A stretch of 64,000 bases of DNA from Calonectria ilicicola. Its lineage: Eukaryota; Ascomycota; Sordariomycetes; Hypocreales; Nectriaceae. This document shows positions 13,145 through 23,492 of the stretch, piece by piece. Position numbers and translations under genes: made by a program. Under the pieces are notes generated by a model. The model made no database searches, was not told the DNA's origin, and was given only the letters and a program-made list of their open reading frames with translations. Location of the stretch: NCBI GenBank assembly GCA_020809705.1, contig CP085831.1:4960001-5024000 (forward strand), written 5' to 3'. How positions within the stretch are numbered: position 1 is the stretch's first letter; the number at the start of each line of letters is the position of its first letter.

Positions 13145-13684
13145 CAGCAATAACCGCCTCAAACTTAAAGGAAAGATAGAAACTAGGAGGTTTGAGGGTA
13201 ACATGGAAAGATCCAGGTTCATTAATAGGTATTAGATAATGATAACAGCTTTCTCTTCTGTAATTTTTCAATGGTATTTTGCCGATGTTGCATTGGCACT
13301 GTACCCTGGTACGAAATGAATCACATTGGAGTTCAGCCTACACCATCATACAATAAGCCATGTATCATGAAGAGTTGTTCGAATAATCCAGATTTTTTAC
13401 GATGTATCTAAAATTTTAAAACTCTCAGAGCACGGCATCGTTAACAGATCCATGGGTGTAGTGTTGATTCCGCGCTTTCGGCAACAACATGCACTTTGTG
13501 CAGGCATGTATGCATGACCCCGCATCCACGCGATCATGATGACCTGTTCTCTTCAAATGTTAATCGCTCACCTAACTAAGTTATAGAAAACATATGAGCC
13601 GACAATTTCTTCACCTGAATTTTATCACTACGATTTTCCCCCTCGGCAATTCATTCAGGCATAGTGTGCTATCCTATCGACACC
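13145..13684. other. intergenic region upstream of the CHAT gene
   Basis: No gene is seen. It is 3' flank of the membrane-protein gene and promoter of the TPR-CHAT gene. It is AT-rich, with no clear repeat. Confidence 0.5.
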
Positions 13685-16678
13685 ATGCCTGTGCACAGTT
13701 TTGACCAGGCAATTCAAGCCGCGCGGAGAGATGTAGAGGCTACTCCACAAAATCATTTCATGAAGGCTATCTACTTGAATCGCCTAGCCGATTTACTTGG
13801 TAAGAGGTATTCGGCATCCGGTGAATTGAGAGATCTTGAAGAGTCTATCTCTGTTGGTCGTACTACTCTCGAATCCGTGATGGAGGATGACCGTGAAATG
13901 CCTATTTTTCTCAATACGCTCGCGATTGCATTATGTGAGAAATATAGAATAGCTGGGACAGAAGCCGATCTAAATGAAGGAATTGAACTTCTAGAGAGAG
14001 CAATCCATTTCGAGATGACCACGCAAGAGAATGCAGCGATATTCGGCAACCTCGGAGTTCAACTTGGCATTCGCTATTCAAAAACTGGGGCGTTGGCTGA
14101 TCTGGGGAGCGCTATCATGGCGATAAGAGGCGCTCAGGCCATGATGGAACCAAGCTCTCCAGAGTATTCAGGACAGCTGAATAATCTCGCTATTTACTTG
14201 GGAAGTCAATACCTATCAACCGGAGCACTGCGTGAGCTAGAAGAAGCCATCAGATGGGCACGACAATCTGTAAATCTAACTCCATCCGACCACTCTGACA
14301 GACCACGACGGCTAAATAACCTCGGAATACGAATCTACAATAGATACTCGAGAATTGGAGCGATGCATGACCTCAATGAAGCAATGGGTCTCATACGACA
14401 AGCTATCGATGCTGCACCAGAAGGCAGTGCCGATAATCCAATGTTTCTGAACAACTTGAGTTGTCTATTGAACAGCAAATATGCGAGAACAAATGACTTG
14501 CCGGACCTTGACGAGTCAATTTCCATCGCAAGAACGGCTGTTGCCGCAACGCCACATGGACACCCTGAAGAAGCGACGCGGCGAAATAATCTTGCAAATT
14601 GGCTCGGAACACGATTTTCGAGACTAGGACATGAAGATGATATTGAGGAAGCAATCAGACTTAGTCGGGATGCCGTTTCCAACCTCGGCGACGCCCATCC
14701 CGACAAACCAAGATGGTCGAACAATCTCGCTCTGCAACTCGGGAACCGGTACTTGAAAACAAAACAAGTAGTGTATCTCGAGGAAGCCGTTGGAATCCTA
14801 AAGGCAACTATTGAGAGTATTCCTGCCGACCATCCTGACAGATCTACATGTTTGCACAACCTTGGAACCCAACTGAAGAACAGATTCTCTGAATTGAAAG
14901 AGGAGGCCGATCTTGAGCAGGCCATTTGTGCGACACGTGAAGCGGTGGAAAATTTGAGCTCACCCACCATAACTCGAGCTCTATGTGGTGGACTCGCAAT
15001 GGATTTGTGCGCGCTCAAGTCAGACTGGTCACAGGCCCTAGAAATTGCAGACCTGACCATTTCGCTCATCCCAAAGCTATCTGCACGGTCGCTCACAAAC
15101 CTCGACAAACAACACATGCTTAGTCGGCCGTATGGACTCGCATGCAACGCAGCGGCTATCGCTCTACAGGCCGAACAAGAGCCCTCCGTTGCATTGAACT
15201 TCCTTGAGCAAGGACGCGCTGTGTTAGCAGAGTCTCTCCAAGAGTTGCGTGTAGATGTTCGCGAGCTCCTAGAAAAGCAGCCTAGACTAGCAAAAAAGTT
15301 CTGTGTTTACCAGGAAGAGTTGGACAGCAGTTTTCCACGCGACTACCAGGCCAAAGACGAGTCGCGGAGCGCTGCTGGTAAAGACATAGCGGATCGACGT
15401 TACAAGGTTGGGAATGCCTTTGACACGTTGGTGACCCGAATCCGTGAACAACCAGGCTTTGAGGGATTTTTAAAGGCTCCAACTGAGGCCGCAATAAAAG
15501 CTGCCGCTGAGTACGGCCCCATTGTCGTTATCAATGTTAGCGACTACCGTTGTGATGCTATAATAGTTGAACAGCAAGACATAAAATGTTTGCTTCTGCC
15601 CAATCTTACCAAGAGCGAGATTCAAAATAGGGCTCAGGGCGACTTAGGAAGCTCCGAGCTTCTTGAATGGTTATGGGATACCCTTGCGGAACCTATCTTG
15701 AACTTTTTAGGATTCAGAGAGCCGCCGTTGACGCAGGATAAATGGCCCAGGGTTTGGTGGGTTCCTACGGGGGTTTTGACCAAACTTCCTATACACGCAG
15801 CAGGATATCACAGCAAAGGGTCATTCGAAACTGGCATTGACAGAGTCATGTCTTCGTATAGTTCATCTATCAAGGCCATCATACGAGGCCGTCAACGCCC
15901 TCATGAATTACCGACTCAGGCTAAACCAGCCCAAGCGCTCTTAGTTGCGATGGAACATACAGCAAGGGCTTCTACGCTCCCTTTTGCAGCAAGAGAAGTA
16001 GCCACACTTCACGGTCCGCTAAGGGAAATGTCATATGAGCCGCTCGAACCAGGAACAAGTAAAGCCGATGTTATCGCTCACTTGCCCGAATCCAAAATAT
16101 TCCACTTTGCTGGTCATGGAAGTACAAACGAAAAGGATCCGTCAAAAAGTCATCTCATGTTGGCTGGCGAAGGTGTTGACTCGCTGCTAACCGTAGGTGC
16201 GCTTTTTGAGATGAACCTCCACAAGACCTCTCCATTCCTCGCATATCTCTCGGCTTGCGAGACCGGCCGGATCGAACAAGACAAATTTATGGACGAGAAT
16301 ATCCATCTCATCAGTGCATTCCAACTGGCGGGATTTCGGCATGCTATCGGCACTTTATGGGAAGTGAATGATGAGAACTGCGTAGATGTCGCCAAAACAA
16401 CATATGAAAAGATGAGGGATGAGGCTCTGACTGATGAGTCGGTTTGCATGGGTCTTCACCAAGCCTGCTTAAGCCTTCGGGACCGATGGATAAGCGCAGA
16501 ACAAGGCAATAGAACAGCCTCTATAGAATCGGGAGCGGGTCTGCAGGCAGCAACAGCATCCGCTACTGATGCGACTAACGATGGATCGGAAGTGGCTCAA
16601 ACGCCAAGAAATTTGGTTTTGGTCGAAGAATCGTTGGGATCGGCACACTGGGCTCCGTATGTTCATTTTGGTGTATAG
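13685..16678 (+). CDS. TPR-repeat CHAT-domain (caspase-like) protein
   Basis: One uninterrupted exon of 997 residues. The first half is a run of about eight or nine repeats of roughly 44 residues, with a pattern such as NNLAxxLGxRYxxTGxxxDLEEAI; these are TPR-like helical hairpins. The C-terminal third is a CHAT domain, the caspase-like peptidase domain first described with HetF and TPRs. It has a catalytic His in FHFAGHG (His811) and Cys in YLSACETG (Cys858), both intact. The ATG at 13685 is the first ATG; the frame extends slightly upstream from a GTG. CHAT proteases are known as effectors in bacterial defence and are widespread, mostly unstudied, in fungi, where a role in self/non-self recognition and cell death is suspected. 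No NACHT or NB-ARC is present, so this is the short architecture. Confidence 0.9.
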   Translation: MPVHSFDQAIQAARRDVEATPQNHFMKAIYLNRLADLLGKRYSASGELRDLEESISVGRTTLESVMEDDREMPIFLNTLAIALCEKYRIAGTEADLNEGIELLERAIHFEMTTQENAAIFGNLGVQLGIRYSKTGALADLGSAIMAIRGAQAMMEPSSPEYSGQLNNLAIYLGSQYLSTGALRELEEAIRWARQSVNLTPSDHSDRPRRLNNLGIRIYNRYSRIGAMHDLNEAMGLIRQAIDAAPEGSADNPMFLNNLSCLLNSKYARTNDLPDLDESISIARTAVAATPHGHPEEATRRNNLANWLGTRFSRLGHEDDIEEAIRLSRDAVSNLGDAHPDKPRWSNNLALQLGNRYLKTKQVVYLEEAVGILKATIESIPADHPDRSTCLHNLGTQLKNRFSELKEEADLEQAICATREAVENLSSPTITRALCGGLAMDLCALKSDWSQALEIADLTISLIPKLSARSLTNLDKQHMLSRPYGLACNAAAIALQAEQEPSVALNFLEQGRAVLAESLQELRVDVRELLEKQPRLAKKFCVYQEELDSSFPRDYQAKDESRSAAGKDIADRRYKVGNAFDTLVTRIREQPGFEGFLKAPTEAAIKAAAEYGPIVVINVSDYRCDAIIVEQQDIKCLLLPNLTKSEIQNRAQGDLGSSELLEWLWDTLAEPILNFLGFREPPLTQDKWPRVWWVPTGVLTKLPIHAAGYHSKGSFETGIDRVMSSYSSSIKAIIRGRQRPHELPTQAKPAQALLVAMEHTARASTLPFAAREVATLHGPLREMSYEPLEPGTSKADVIAHLPESKIFHFAGHGSTNEKDPSKSHLMLAGEGVDSLLTVGALFEMNLHKTSPFLAYLSACETGRIEQDKFMDENIHLISAFQLAGFRHAIGTLWEVNDENCVDVAKTTYEKMRDEALTDESVCMGLHQACLSLRDRWISAEQGNRTASIESGAGLQAATASATDATNDGSEVAQTPRNLVLVEESLGSAHWAPYVHFGV

Positions 16679-16770
16679 AGGGATCATTTCCTTCTTACAG
16701 AACAGCCTTCGCAGACGAGACTCTTAGGCATCGATATCGATGCCACAATGTAAATTGAACTACGCATTAC

Positions 16771-18465
16771 TTACATCTCCTTATAAAATAGCTCGCCGTT
16801 GGGGACTGTTTTGTCATGCTGCCAACGTAATTGAGAGATTTCGGTATCCCGTGCGACTGATTCAAACTCAAATCTGCAAAATTCGTATGCGCGGATATAT
16901 TGCCCTCGTTTCACGATTTCGTCGTACGGTAGGTTCCAGGTAAATGTATCATTATGGTAGTGTCTCAAATGATACATTTCATCTTCTCGGCCCAGGAAGT
17001 TGAGAACTAACTTGTTATTGGAGATATCGATATCGATATGCCAGTTTTTTATCCTGTTAAAGTACCTGCCTGTGTACGCCTCCAACGGTCGCGGGTTTGT
17101 CCCTGAAATCTGCTCTGCTTTGAGAGACTGTTCAACTCTAACCATTCTCTGTAGCCCAACCTTGACACACTTTGATGTAAGTGAAAGGTAATCTTGATCA
17201 GGTTTTCCAAGCATTAACGCATCAATGTATGCTTGGCAGATCCAATCAGCCACGTCGCATAATCCGAGAGAATTCTGCAAAACAATTACCGCCGTTTGGG
17301 TCTCTGGAAGCAGACAGATGGCACTCGTTGTTCCAGGCATATTGCCACCGTGCCAGATGGCAAGTTTTCCGGGAAATCGCTCCCCAAGCCGAGGGAACGG
17401 CTGTACCATATCTTGATTCCATCCAAAGTCCAATGATCCTGGGAGCTGAGTCCGATTCCAGCCTAATGCGTATGTCTGTTCCAGGAGAGAATCCACAGGG
17501 CGAGCGATATATGGCCGTATAATAGTGGCAATATTCTGAATAGGATTAGATAAGGACGTATCCATGAACCCACTGGCACTATGATGTGCTCGATCGATTC
17601 CTTGATGCAAGGTCAACATTAGCAACAAGAAGATCCAGAATAAAGCTTCTGTGGTGGTTGGTGGCATTAGTTTACCTTCAAACTGGGATTCTTTCCTGTC
17701 TGGTGTCATCCCTCGCAGTGATTCTAGGTATGCTTTGGCGTACTTGAGCAAGTCAGCCATAGTACTTCTCACTGATTGACCTGCGAACATCATAGTCTCA
17801 TTTGAGACATTGCAAAATGGAAGACGCCAGGGAGTTCGGTCAGTAAGAATATTGTAAGGCGCCGCGATGTTATAGTCATCAATGTGTCGGGTAAAGGTAC
17901 GTGTCATTCCCAGTGGGGAGAAAAGATTCTCCGACATGAATTGCTCCCAGCTCATACCGGATACCTTCTCAATCACCAAGCCTGCGATATTGTAGGCATG
18001 GTTATTGTACATGTACTTGCTCCTTACCGGCTCTACCTGGGGTAGATAATCGAAGATCGGAATAGCTTCCTTTTTAGGTAATAGGATCTTGTTGTTGGAT
18101 TGCAGATATAGAGCATCTGCCCAAGCTTTTCCTGTCCTATGGCTCAGGATATCCAGCACTGTCAGTCTAGCCGCATAAATATCCGTCTCCCGCGACATTT
18201 CCGGAAGAATTTCGTGAACAGGGGTGGTCCAGTCAAGCAATCCTCGATCAACCAGAATCCCAAGTGCAGTGGCTGTCATAGCCTTGGTCAATGATGCAAC
18301 ATAGAAAATTGTGTCTTGGTCAACTGGTAACCCGGCCTCGACATCTCGATGCCCGTGGTAAGCATCATGGACTTTTATTCCGTTGTGAATGACACCTATG
18401 GCGATGCCAGGCACTCCGGCTTCTTTGAGGATGGCTTCTACTAAAGGTTGAAGTACTTCCAGCAT
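16771..18465 (-). CDS. serine beta-lactamase-like / penicillin-binding-type hydrolase
   Basis: The class C beta-lactamase/esterase fold is shown by SLTK (nucleophile Ser58, Lys61), the Y-x-N motif in YMYNNHAYN (Tyr153, Asn155) and a late WHGGNMPG that stands for the KTG strand. I start at the ATG at 18465; the frame runs further upstream only from a TTG. An in-frame 75-base segment (17675 down to 17601) begins GTAAAC, ends CAAG and has a branch-like GCTAATG. It encodes a hydrophobic insertion foreign to the fold, so it is probably an intron, leaving about 539 residues. Fungal members include secondary-metabolite esterases and lactonases. It lies tail-to-tail with the CHAT gene, 92 bases away. 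Confidence 0.85.
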   Translation of the reverse strand: MLEVLQPLVEAILKEAGVPGIAIGVIHNGIKVHDAYHGHRDVEAGLPVDQDTIFYVASLTKAMTATALGILVDRGLLDWTTPVHEILPEMSRETDIYAARLTVLDILSHRTGKAWADALYLQSNNKILLPKKEAIPIFDYLPQVEPVRSKYMYNNHAYNIAGLVIEKVSGMSWEQFMSENLFSPLGMTRTFTRHIDDYNIAAPYNILTDRTPWRLPFCNVSNETMMFAGQSVRSTMADLLKYAKAYLESLRGMTPDRKESQFEGKLMPPTTTEALFWIFLLLMLTLHQGIDRAHHSASGFMDTSLSNPIQNIATIIRPYIARPVDSLLEQTYALGWNRTQLPGSLDFGWNQDMVQPFPRLGERFPGKLAIWHGGNMPGTTSAICLLPETQTAVIVLQNSLGLCDVADWICQAYIDALMLGKPDQDYLSLTSKCVKVGLQRMVRVEQSLKAEQISGTNPRPLEAYTGRYFNRIKNWHIDIDISNNKLVLNFLGREDEMYHLRHYHNDTFTWNLPYDEIVKRGQYIRAYEFCRFEFESVARDTEISQLRWQHDKTVPNGELFYKEM

Positions 18466-20386
18466 GCTGGATGGGTGTAAATCCAACTTGGTCACTGAGC
18501 AAGCAAAACAGTTGTTGCCAAGAAGAAATAACGCGACGACAGTCTGAGCTCGTACGTGTTGAGGATTCTTGACAGAGATAAACAAACATCCAGGCGAAGG
18601 CTCTCAGCCACTGCGACGCCACGCAAAGTTTGTCATTAGACTCAATTTACGGCGCCCGCTACGTCATATCACATTAAGCGACGGGACATCGCTAATTAAA
18701 AACTTTTAAGCAGAAATAAATATGTAGGAACAGCCATGGTTTTCCCCAACCTCACTAGCCAACGACCTCGGAAAAGGGGGGTGGAATATAGCGTCTTTGG
18801 TGTCTCCAGCCACGGACACTCAAGCCATCTTGCGACGGCGAATGAGGCAGCTGGAGAACCCGTTACTATTGGACCTGTCGATAGGATGATTGACACCATA
18901 GCAAGTTGATGGCTCCATAGAGTTATCGAGCTGCAAAGCAATCGACCCTGACAATTAAGCAGAGGATCGCAGAGCACAAATCCGTGTTTTGTGAAGAAGA
19001 AAAGATGGAAGAGAAAATTCTTCGCGTGCTTAATAAATGGCTGGCGACGCGAGGTCACGTGGTTGCGCGCCCCGTTTTTCTGCTTGGGTGGTCACGCAAA
19101 CCCCATTTTCAGCGATATTCGTTTTAAGCTCTGCCGCTCAAGAATTCGTCCTTCTTGAAACATGCGCCATTGACGAATGCCGAGGAAATGGCCAAATTGT
19201 GGCTCAGAAATGGGTCCGAGAGCCAATTTCAGTCCAGGCAAGATTTATATTAGGCATCCAGGAATATTTGTACGTGGCCAAATTCGGCGCGCTGCAGTCA
19301 GAGCCTCAGCAACGAAATGGTTGACGCCAAGATGTAGTTGAATGGTGGTGGATAAATCACCAGGAACGCATCGCGACAGAATATGAGTCTCTCTTTGATC
19401 CAACATCATCACGAAAATAAATGGGCCGCAAAATCGGCACTCTCGGGCGAAACGTGACCCCATCCTATTTATCAAAACGGGGTTTTGTCGCAAGTAATGG
19501 AACTGGACAATTTTCGATGAGCCAGGATGGATAGCTGCTTCTGAGCTCGCTTCCAGAATGAGCCGTTTTAATTCTGATTGGTTTTCTGTAGCGAGCCTGA
19601 ACTGAGCTAGTAGCCCGGTGTCCATCTAGCTTTGCTTTGACCCCGGATGAAACACTGGCGGCAGCGCCACAGCAGATCGGTCTCCCGTGTACGTTGAGAG
19701 CCATTTCAACAGTCTTTGCCCAGGACAAAGCCACAAAATGCTTTTTTTCGTTCTGATTCTCAAAATTACTGAGCAGGGTATAGAGTTGCTCTCTCGCATC
19801 GATGATGAACCGACCGTTGGCAAGGGTTAGCATCGTTGTATGTGGCGTGTCCTTGGCGCAAGGAAGAAGTTCTGAATGGCCCTTTTGGAGAGTGTAATCT
19901 GTACGCTTTTAGATTTTCAGGCCCCTTTTACATCCCATTCGGTAAAGCACCAGTAAAAATACGGAAATGATTGTTTCCTAGGACTCGACATCTACTTCCC
20001 AAAAAAGCGCCTCCCCGGCTCCCTCCATTGCTTTATTCACATAAATTTAGCAATGTTCTCCAGCACTCTCCAAAATCTGCCTCCTCATACTTCTCTATCT
20101 TTTCCTTTATAGCTTTCTTTTTTCCTGTTTCATTTTGTCTTTCATCAGCGTATCGAAATACGCTCTCATACATGCCCAGACAAAAGGTATGTACTCTTAA
20201 ATGCAACCTAGCAGGCCGGCTTTTTTTGCTTTTTAACCCCGAATCCTTTCTGTTCTCCAACTTTTTTTTCATCCGTTTTCTATGTGGCATTAGACTAATT
20301 CTGCCAACCAACTAGACTTAATTCCTACAACCCCACTCCCAGACTGCGAACCACACTATCCACCATATCGTTGTTCCAATACGACG
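18466..20386. other. gene-poor stretch
   Basis: Nearly 2 kb with no supported gene. Several open frames of about 100-125 codons on the minus strand near 19245-19833 lack motifs and intron signals. The sequence just before 20387 resembles the coding sequence of the paralogue at 22.4 kb, so part of it may be an unrecognised upstream exon of the small gene. Confidence 0.5.
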
Positions 20387-20686
20387 ATGACGACAGATAC
20401 CGCGCCTCAGTCGAATGAAATAAACCTTGAAAATGATCTTCAAGAAAGGCTGGCCCTAGCTAGAGATGAAACGAACCCCCAAATTGAAGACACCCAGTTG
20501 CTTGGTGTGGAAATTCCATCATGCGTTGCTGCCAAGATGGAGATCAATTATCAAGGCATGAGCCCTTTGATAAGGTTTCTTGGCGAGACTTGTGGAATGG
20601 ATGTTAGTATACAAGCTGATGGCAAAACTATAACCATGTCTCCATGTAATAGTTGCCAAGCCACTACTGGGTCCATCAGCAAGTAA
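20387..20686 (+). CDS. orphan small protein, copy 1 of a pair
   Basis: 99 residues from the first in-frame ATG. The C-terminal half is clearly paralogous to the protein encoded at 22196-22813. They share LLGVEIP, NYQGMSPL, RFL-ETC and a final CxSCQxTTGS, with the same spacing. It has no signal peptide, membrane segment or known domain that I recognise. The similarity to copy 2 continues upstream of this ATG at the base level (the CGTTGTTCCAAT region). The true gene may therefore have a further 5' exon, or this copy may be truncated. Its stop falls where copy 2 reads through for another eight residues. Confidence 0.55.
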   Translation: MTTDTAPQSNEINLENDLQERLALARDETNPQIEDTQLLGVEIPSCVAAKMEINYQGMSPLIRFLGETCGMDVSIQADGKTITMSPCNSCQATTGSISK

Positions 20687-22195
20687 CGGAAACCAAGCTG
20701 AGAGCATGGTCACTGATTACCATATCCACGGGGATTTTTGAGGTTGGGCTCTTCTTTTTGCCTGGTGCAGCTGCATTCCGACTATACAAATGGATGGAGT
20801 TTTTATTTCTTTTTCTTCGAGTGTTCTGGGTCGAACGAATGCGATTTGCCGTTCGCGCACATAAATGATATTTAACACTAATGTTTAATCACCTTAATTT
20901 TCGAATCCCGGTTCTGAAGGCAAGTGGGAACTCAGCCAGGAAGGGAGCAGCTATCAATACAACTAGGTTGTACAATCATTGTTTTTACAATCATCGACTT
21001 TATTTTTTTTTAATTCATTAATATAGATTCAAGTATATAGGTTTGTGTGGAATAGCACAAATTCTGGTTGATGAATTCATCCAGACTATGAAGTAGAGAA
21101 ACAGGGATTAATGGCAAAATGGGTGATCTGATGAATGGTAGTGAATTGCAGATACAGCTATTTGCTGGACGGCGGGTCCTCTTTTAGTACTATCAAAAAT
21201 CTCCTAGAGTTGAAAAATAACGTCCCATGACGTCGACTAGAGCATCTGGGCGTTAGACTGGGATCAAGTGTCCGATCATGGAAATGGGGACGGAAGGTGA
21301 GCCTGCCAACCTGAGCGGGGCCGGCAGAGAGGCGGCTCCAGCCAGTCGAGTGCTGAGCGCCTGGCGTAAAGGGAGAGGCGAGACACGCCGGGGGAAGGAG
21401 GGATGCTAGACGCACCCACCTAATTGGCGTTAGGATGTCTGTCAGTCACCACGGGAAAAAGTGGGCGTGGAGGCGGCGCTCTGGTGGTAGCCAGCATCAT
21501 TGAGTGGCCAGCGAAGCCACCACACTCCAGAGCGCACGCAGGGCCGTGACCACCCATCCCCAGGCCCGAACAGCGCGTCTGACCTAATTGGGGGTTCGAA
21601 CCATCAATGAGCTGGCCCCTCTAAATTCCCTGCCCCCATCCCATTTCGTCCACGCTAAGGCGATCACCAATGATTCAACAAGCCCAACAATAATGAATCT
21701 TTCTATCAGCCAACTACGTGTGATTGACCTTGGTTGGTTTACCATAGATGTAAATTGACAAAATGTTTGCCTACTTCTGTCTAGCGCACACTACTTCTTA
21801 ACCAGGAGCAATTCTTCTGAGCCAGATGATGATGACCAAATGATTCACAGTGCTTTTGCAGACTTTTACTGTAAAGGTACCAAAAAAGCACATGGTACGT
21901 ACTTTTGTCAAATTTCAAGTTCCGCATATTAATGCTTTCGTCAACCTTCGGGTAAATCCCGCATGTGTCTCGGTACAGTATGAATTTATCACCCGCACGC
22001 CATACATTTGCGTGTAAGTCACCGCCTCCACCTCCTCTAGCGCCGTTGTTTGGCATCTCCCATATCCTCCCATTCATATACATGTCGTTGCATCTTTTTC
22101 TCTTCAAATTTTCCCCCATCTGTGAATCTTTGCAGTCTCTTTTTTTGTTTACATATTCCCATACTCTGATTTTCCTGCCTGGTTTATCTTTCAGC
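20687..22195. other. intergenic region between the paired small genes
   Basis: About 1.5 kb with no supported gene. A GC-richer block at about 21160-21640 contrasts with AT-rich flanks, but I found no conserved frame in it. A GGTTCGAACC palindrome at about 21588 is not part of a foldable tRNA. Confidence 0.5.
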
Positions 22196-22813
22196 ATGGA
22201 TTTAAACAACACTGTCCCAACTCAGCATGACAAAACTGGTAACCACGTACCAGAGTCCACGCCCTTCGATCCAGTGTCAATGTCCAACTTAACAGAGTAG
22301 GTTCTTATTTCTTTGAGCCTGTCTAGTTTCTCCTTTCTTGTCTATTCCTTTCTGTCTTTTTTCCACGTCTCGCTTGACTAATATTCCCAATCAACCAGGA
22401 CCACCTCCAAGACTGACTCTTCCATCGTCTCTCCCAAGAATTCCGACCATGCGTCGCCAGAACACGATTCGAGTTTTCCTCGTTCCAACGCAGCAATAAA
22501 TACGGACGCCGCGCCTCGGTCGAATGAAACAAACCCATCAAATAACCTTGGAGAAAAACCGATCCTCACTATCGATGGCCCAGAGCCCCAAGTTCAAGAC
22601 ATCATGCTGCTAGGAGTGGAGATTCCCAAGATCATTGTTGTCAAGATGAGGACCAACTATCAAGGCATGAGTCCTTTGCAAAGGTTTCTTAGTGAGACTT
22701 GCGAAATCCATGACCATGCTCAAACTGATGGGGAAATTATGGCCACCTCTCTCTGCGATAGTTGCCAGGTTACCACTGGGTCGTTGAAAGAGCGACAGAA
22801 TCCAAATCCGTAG
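22196..22813 (+). CDS. orphan small protein, copy 2 of a pair
   Basis: Two exons (22196-22296 and 22399-22813) give 171 residues. The 102-base intron starts GTAGGT, ends ACCAG and keeps the frame. The N-terminal two thirds is Ser/Asn/Pro-rich and looks disordered. The C-terminal 65 residues are the conserved part shared with copy 1 (LLGVEIP, NYQGMSPL, RFLSETC, SCQVTTGS). Two Cys of a CxxC pair near the end (CDSCQ) are conserved in both copies, which could suggest metal or disulfide chemistry, but that is inference. I do not recognise the family. Confidence 0.65.
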
Positions 22814-23492
22814 GATCATTATTAGTTATTGCACTAGCGAGAATCTTTTTTTCGAAACTAGTTAAGGCTTGCCGATTCCAATCGTGTAGCTAGTTGCAGA
22901 GTTTATGTTTTATTTCTAAACATGATTTTTTTTATGATGACTTGCCCAGAATACAGGAACTACGCGAGCCATTAACATAAACTTTCTCCGACTACTCCTT
23001 GACAGTGGAAGTAATGTTTTGGATAGCTTCTGAGATCCTCCTGTTGGCCCACAGTGGCTTATCAGTTTCAGCATCTGATTCGCCTGCAGTGGTTCTAGCT
23101 TGCATATCCGCGGGTCAACCCGAGGGCAGCCGACCCCGCTGCGCTGTTGGGGTCCAACAGCGCCCAATTCAGGTAAACAAGTGCTTGCTCTTTTTGGGAA
23201 TTGTAATTTGGGATAAGGGAAAAATCTGTTTTATTGGGTGCACTGTTGGGGGCCAACAGCGCCCAATTCAGGTAAACGAGTGCTTGCTCTTTTTGGGAAT
23301 TGTAATTTGGGACAAGGGAAAAATCTGTTTTATTGGGTGCACAGCCCACATTTTGCACCAGTATGAAGTTAGTGATACAGCATTTCGTTTTACTTTTTCT
23401 CAACTTCTAGAGCCGCCGGGACCTCGAACCGAGCCCATAGTTTGTATATCGGTAGTGGATTCAAATGTGGACGTCGAGTCTTAATTTTCCTT
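22814..23492. other. intergenic region holding a tandem repeat
   Basis: Apart from the tandem repeat at 23144-23341 and the palindrome-rich segment just before it, nothing is recognised. A 161-codon frame over the repeat exists only because the repeat unit length, 99 bases, is a multiple of three. Confidence 0.55.
23144..23341 (+). repeat. two-copy 99-bp tandem repeat
   Basis: Copy one spans 23144-23242 and copy two 23243-23341, with only about four differences. Each unit opens with a hairpin, CTGTTGG-x3-CCAACAG, and ends in TTTTATTGGGTGCA. The near identity implies a recent duplication. Upstream, at 23111-23122, lies another short palindrome, CGGGTCAACCCG. Confidence 0.9.

Noticed and set aside
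19245..19833. Overlapping minus-strand frames of about 120 codons
   Set aside because: No motif, signal peptide, intron pattern or paralogue supports them.
21575..21620. tRNA-like B box (GGTTCGAACC)
   Set aside because: The flanking bases cannot form a T-arm stem or a matching acceptor stem, and no A box is placed correctly.
23144..23341. CRISPR-like repeat
   Set aside because: There are only two adjacent units with no spacers, in a fungal genome.
22999..23484. 161-codon frame across the 99-bp repeat
   Set aside because: It is open only because the repeat length is a multiple of three, and it begins without an ATG.
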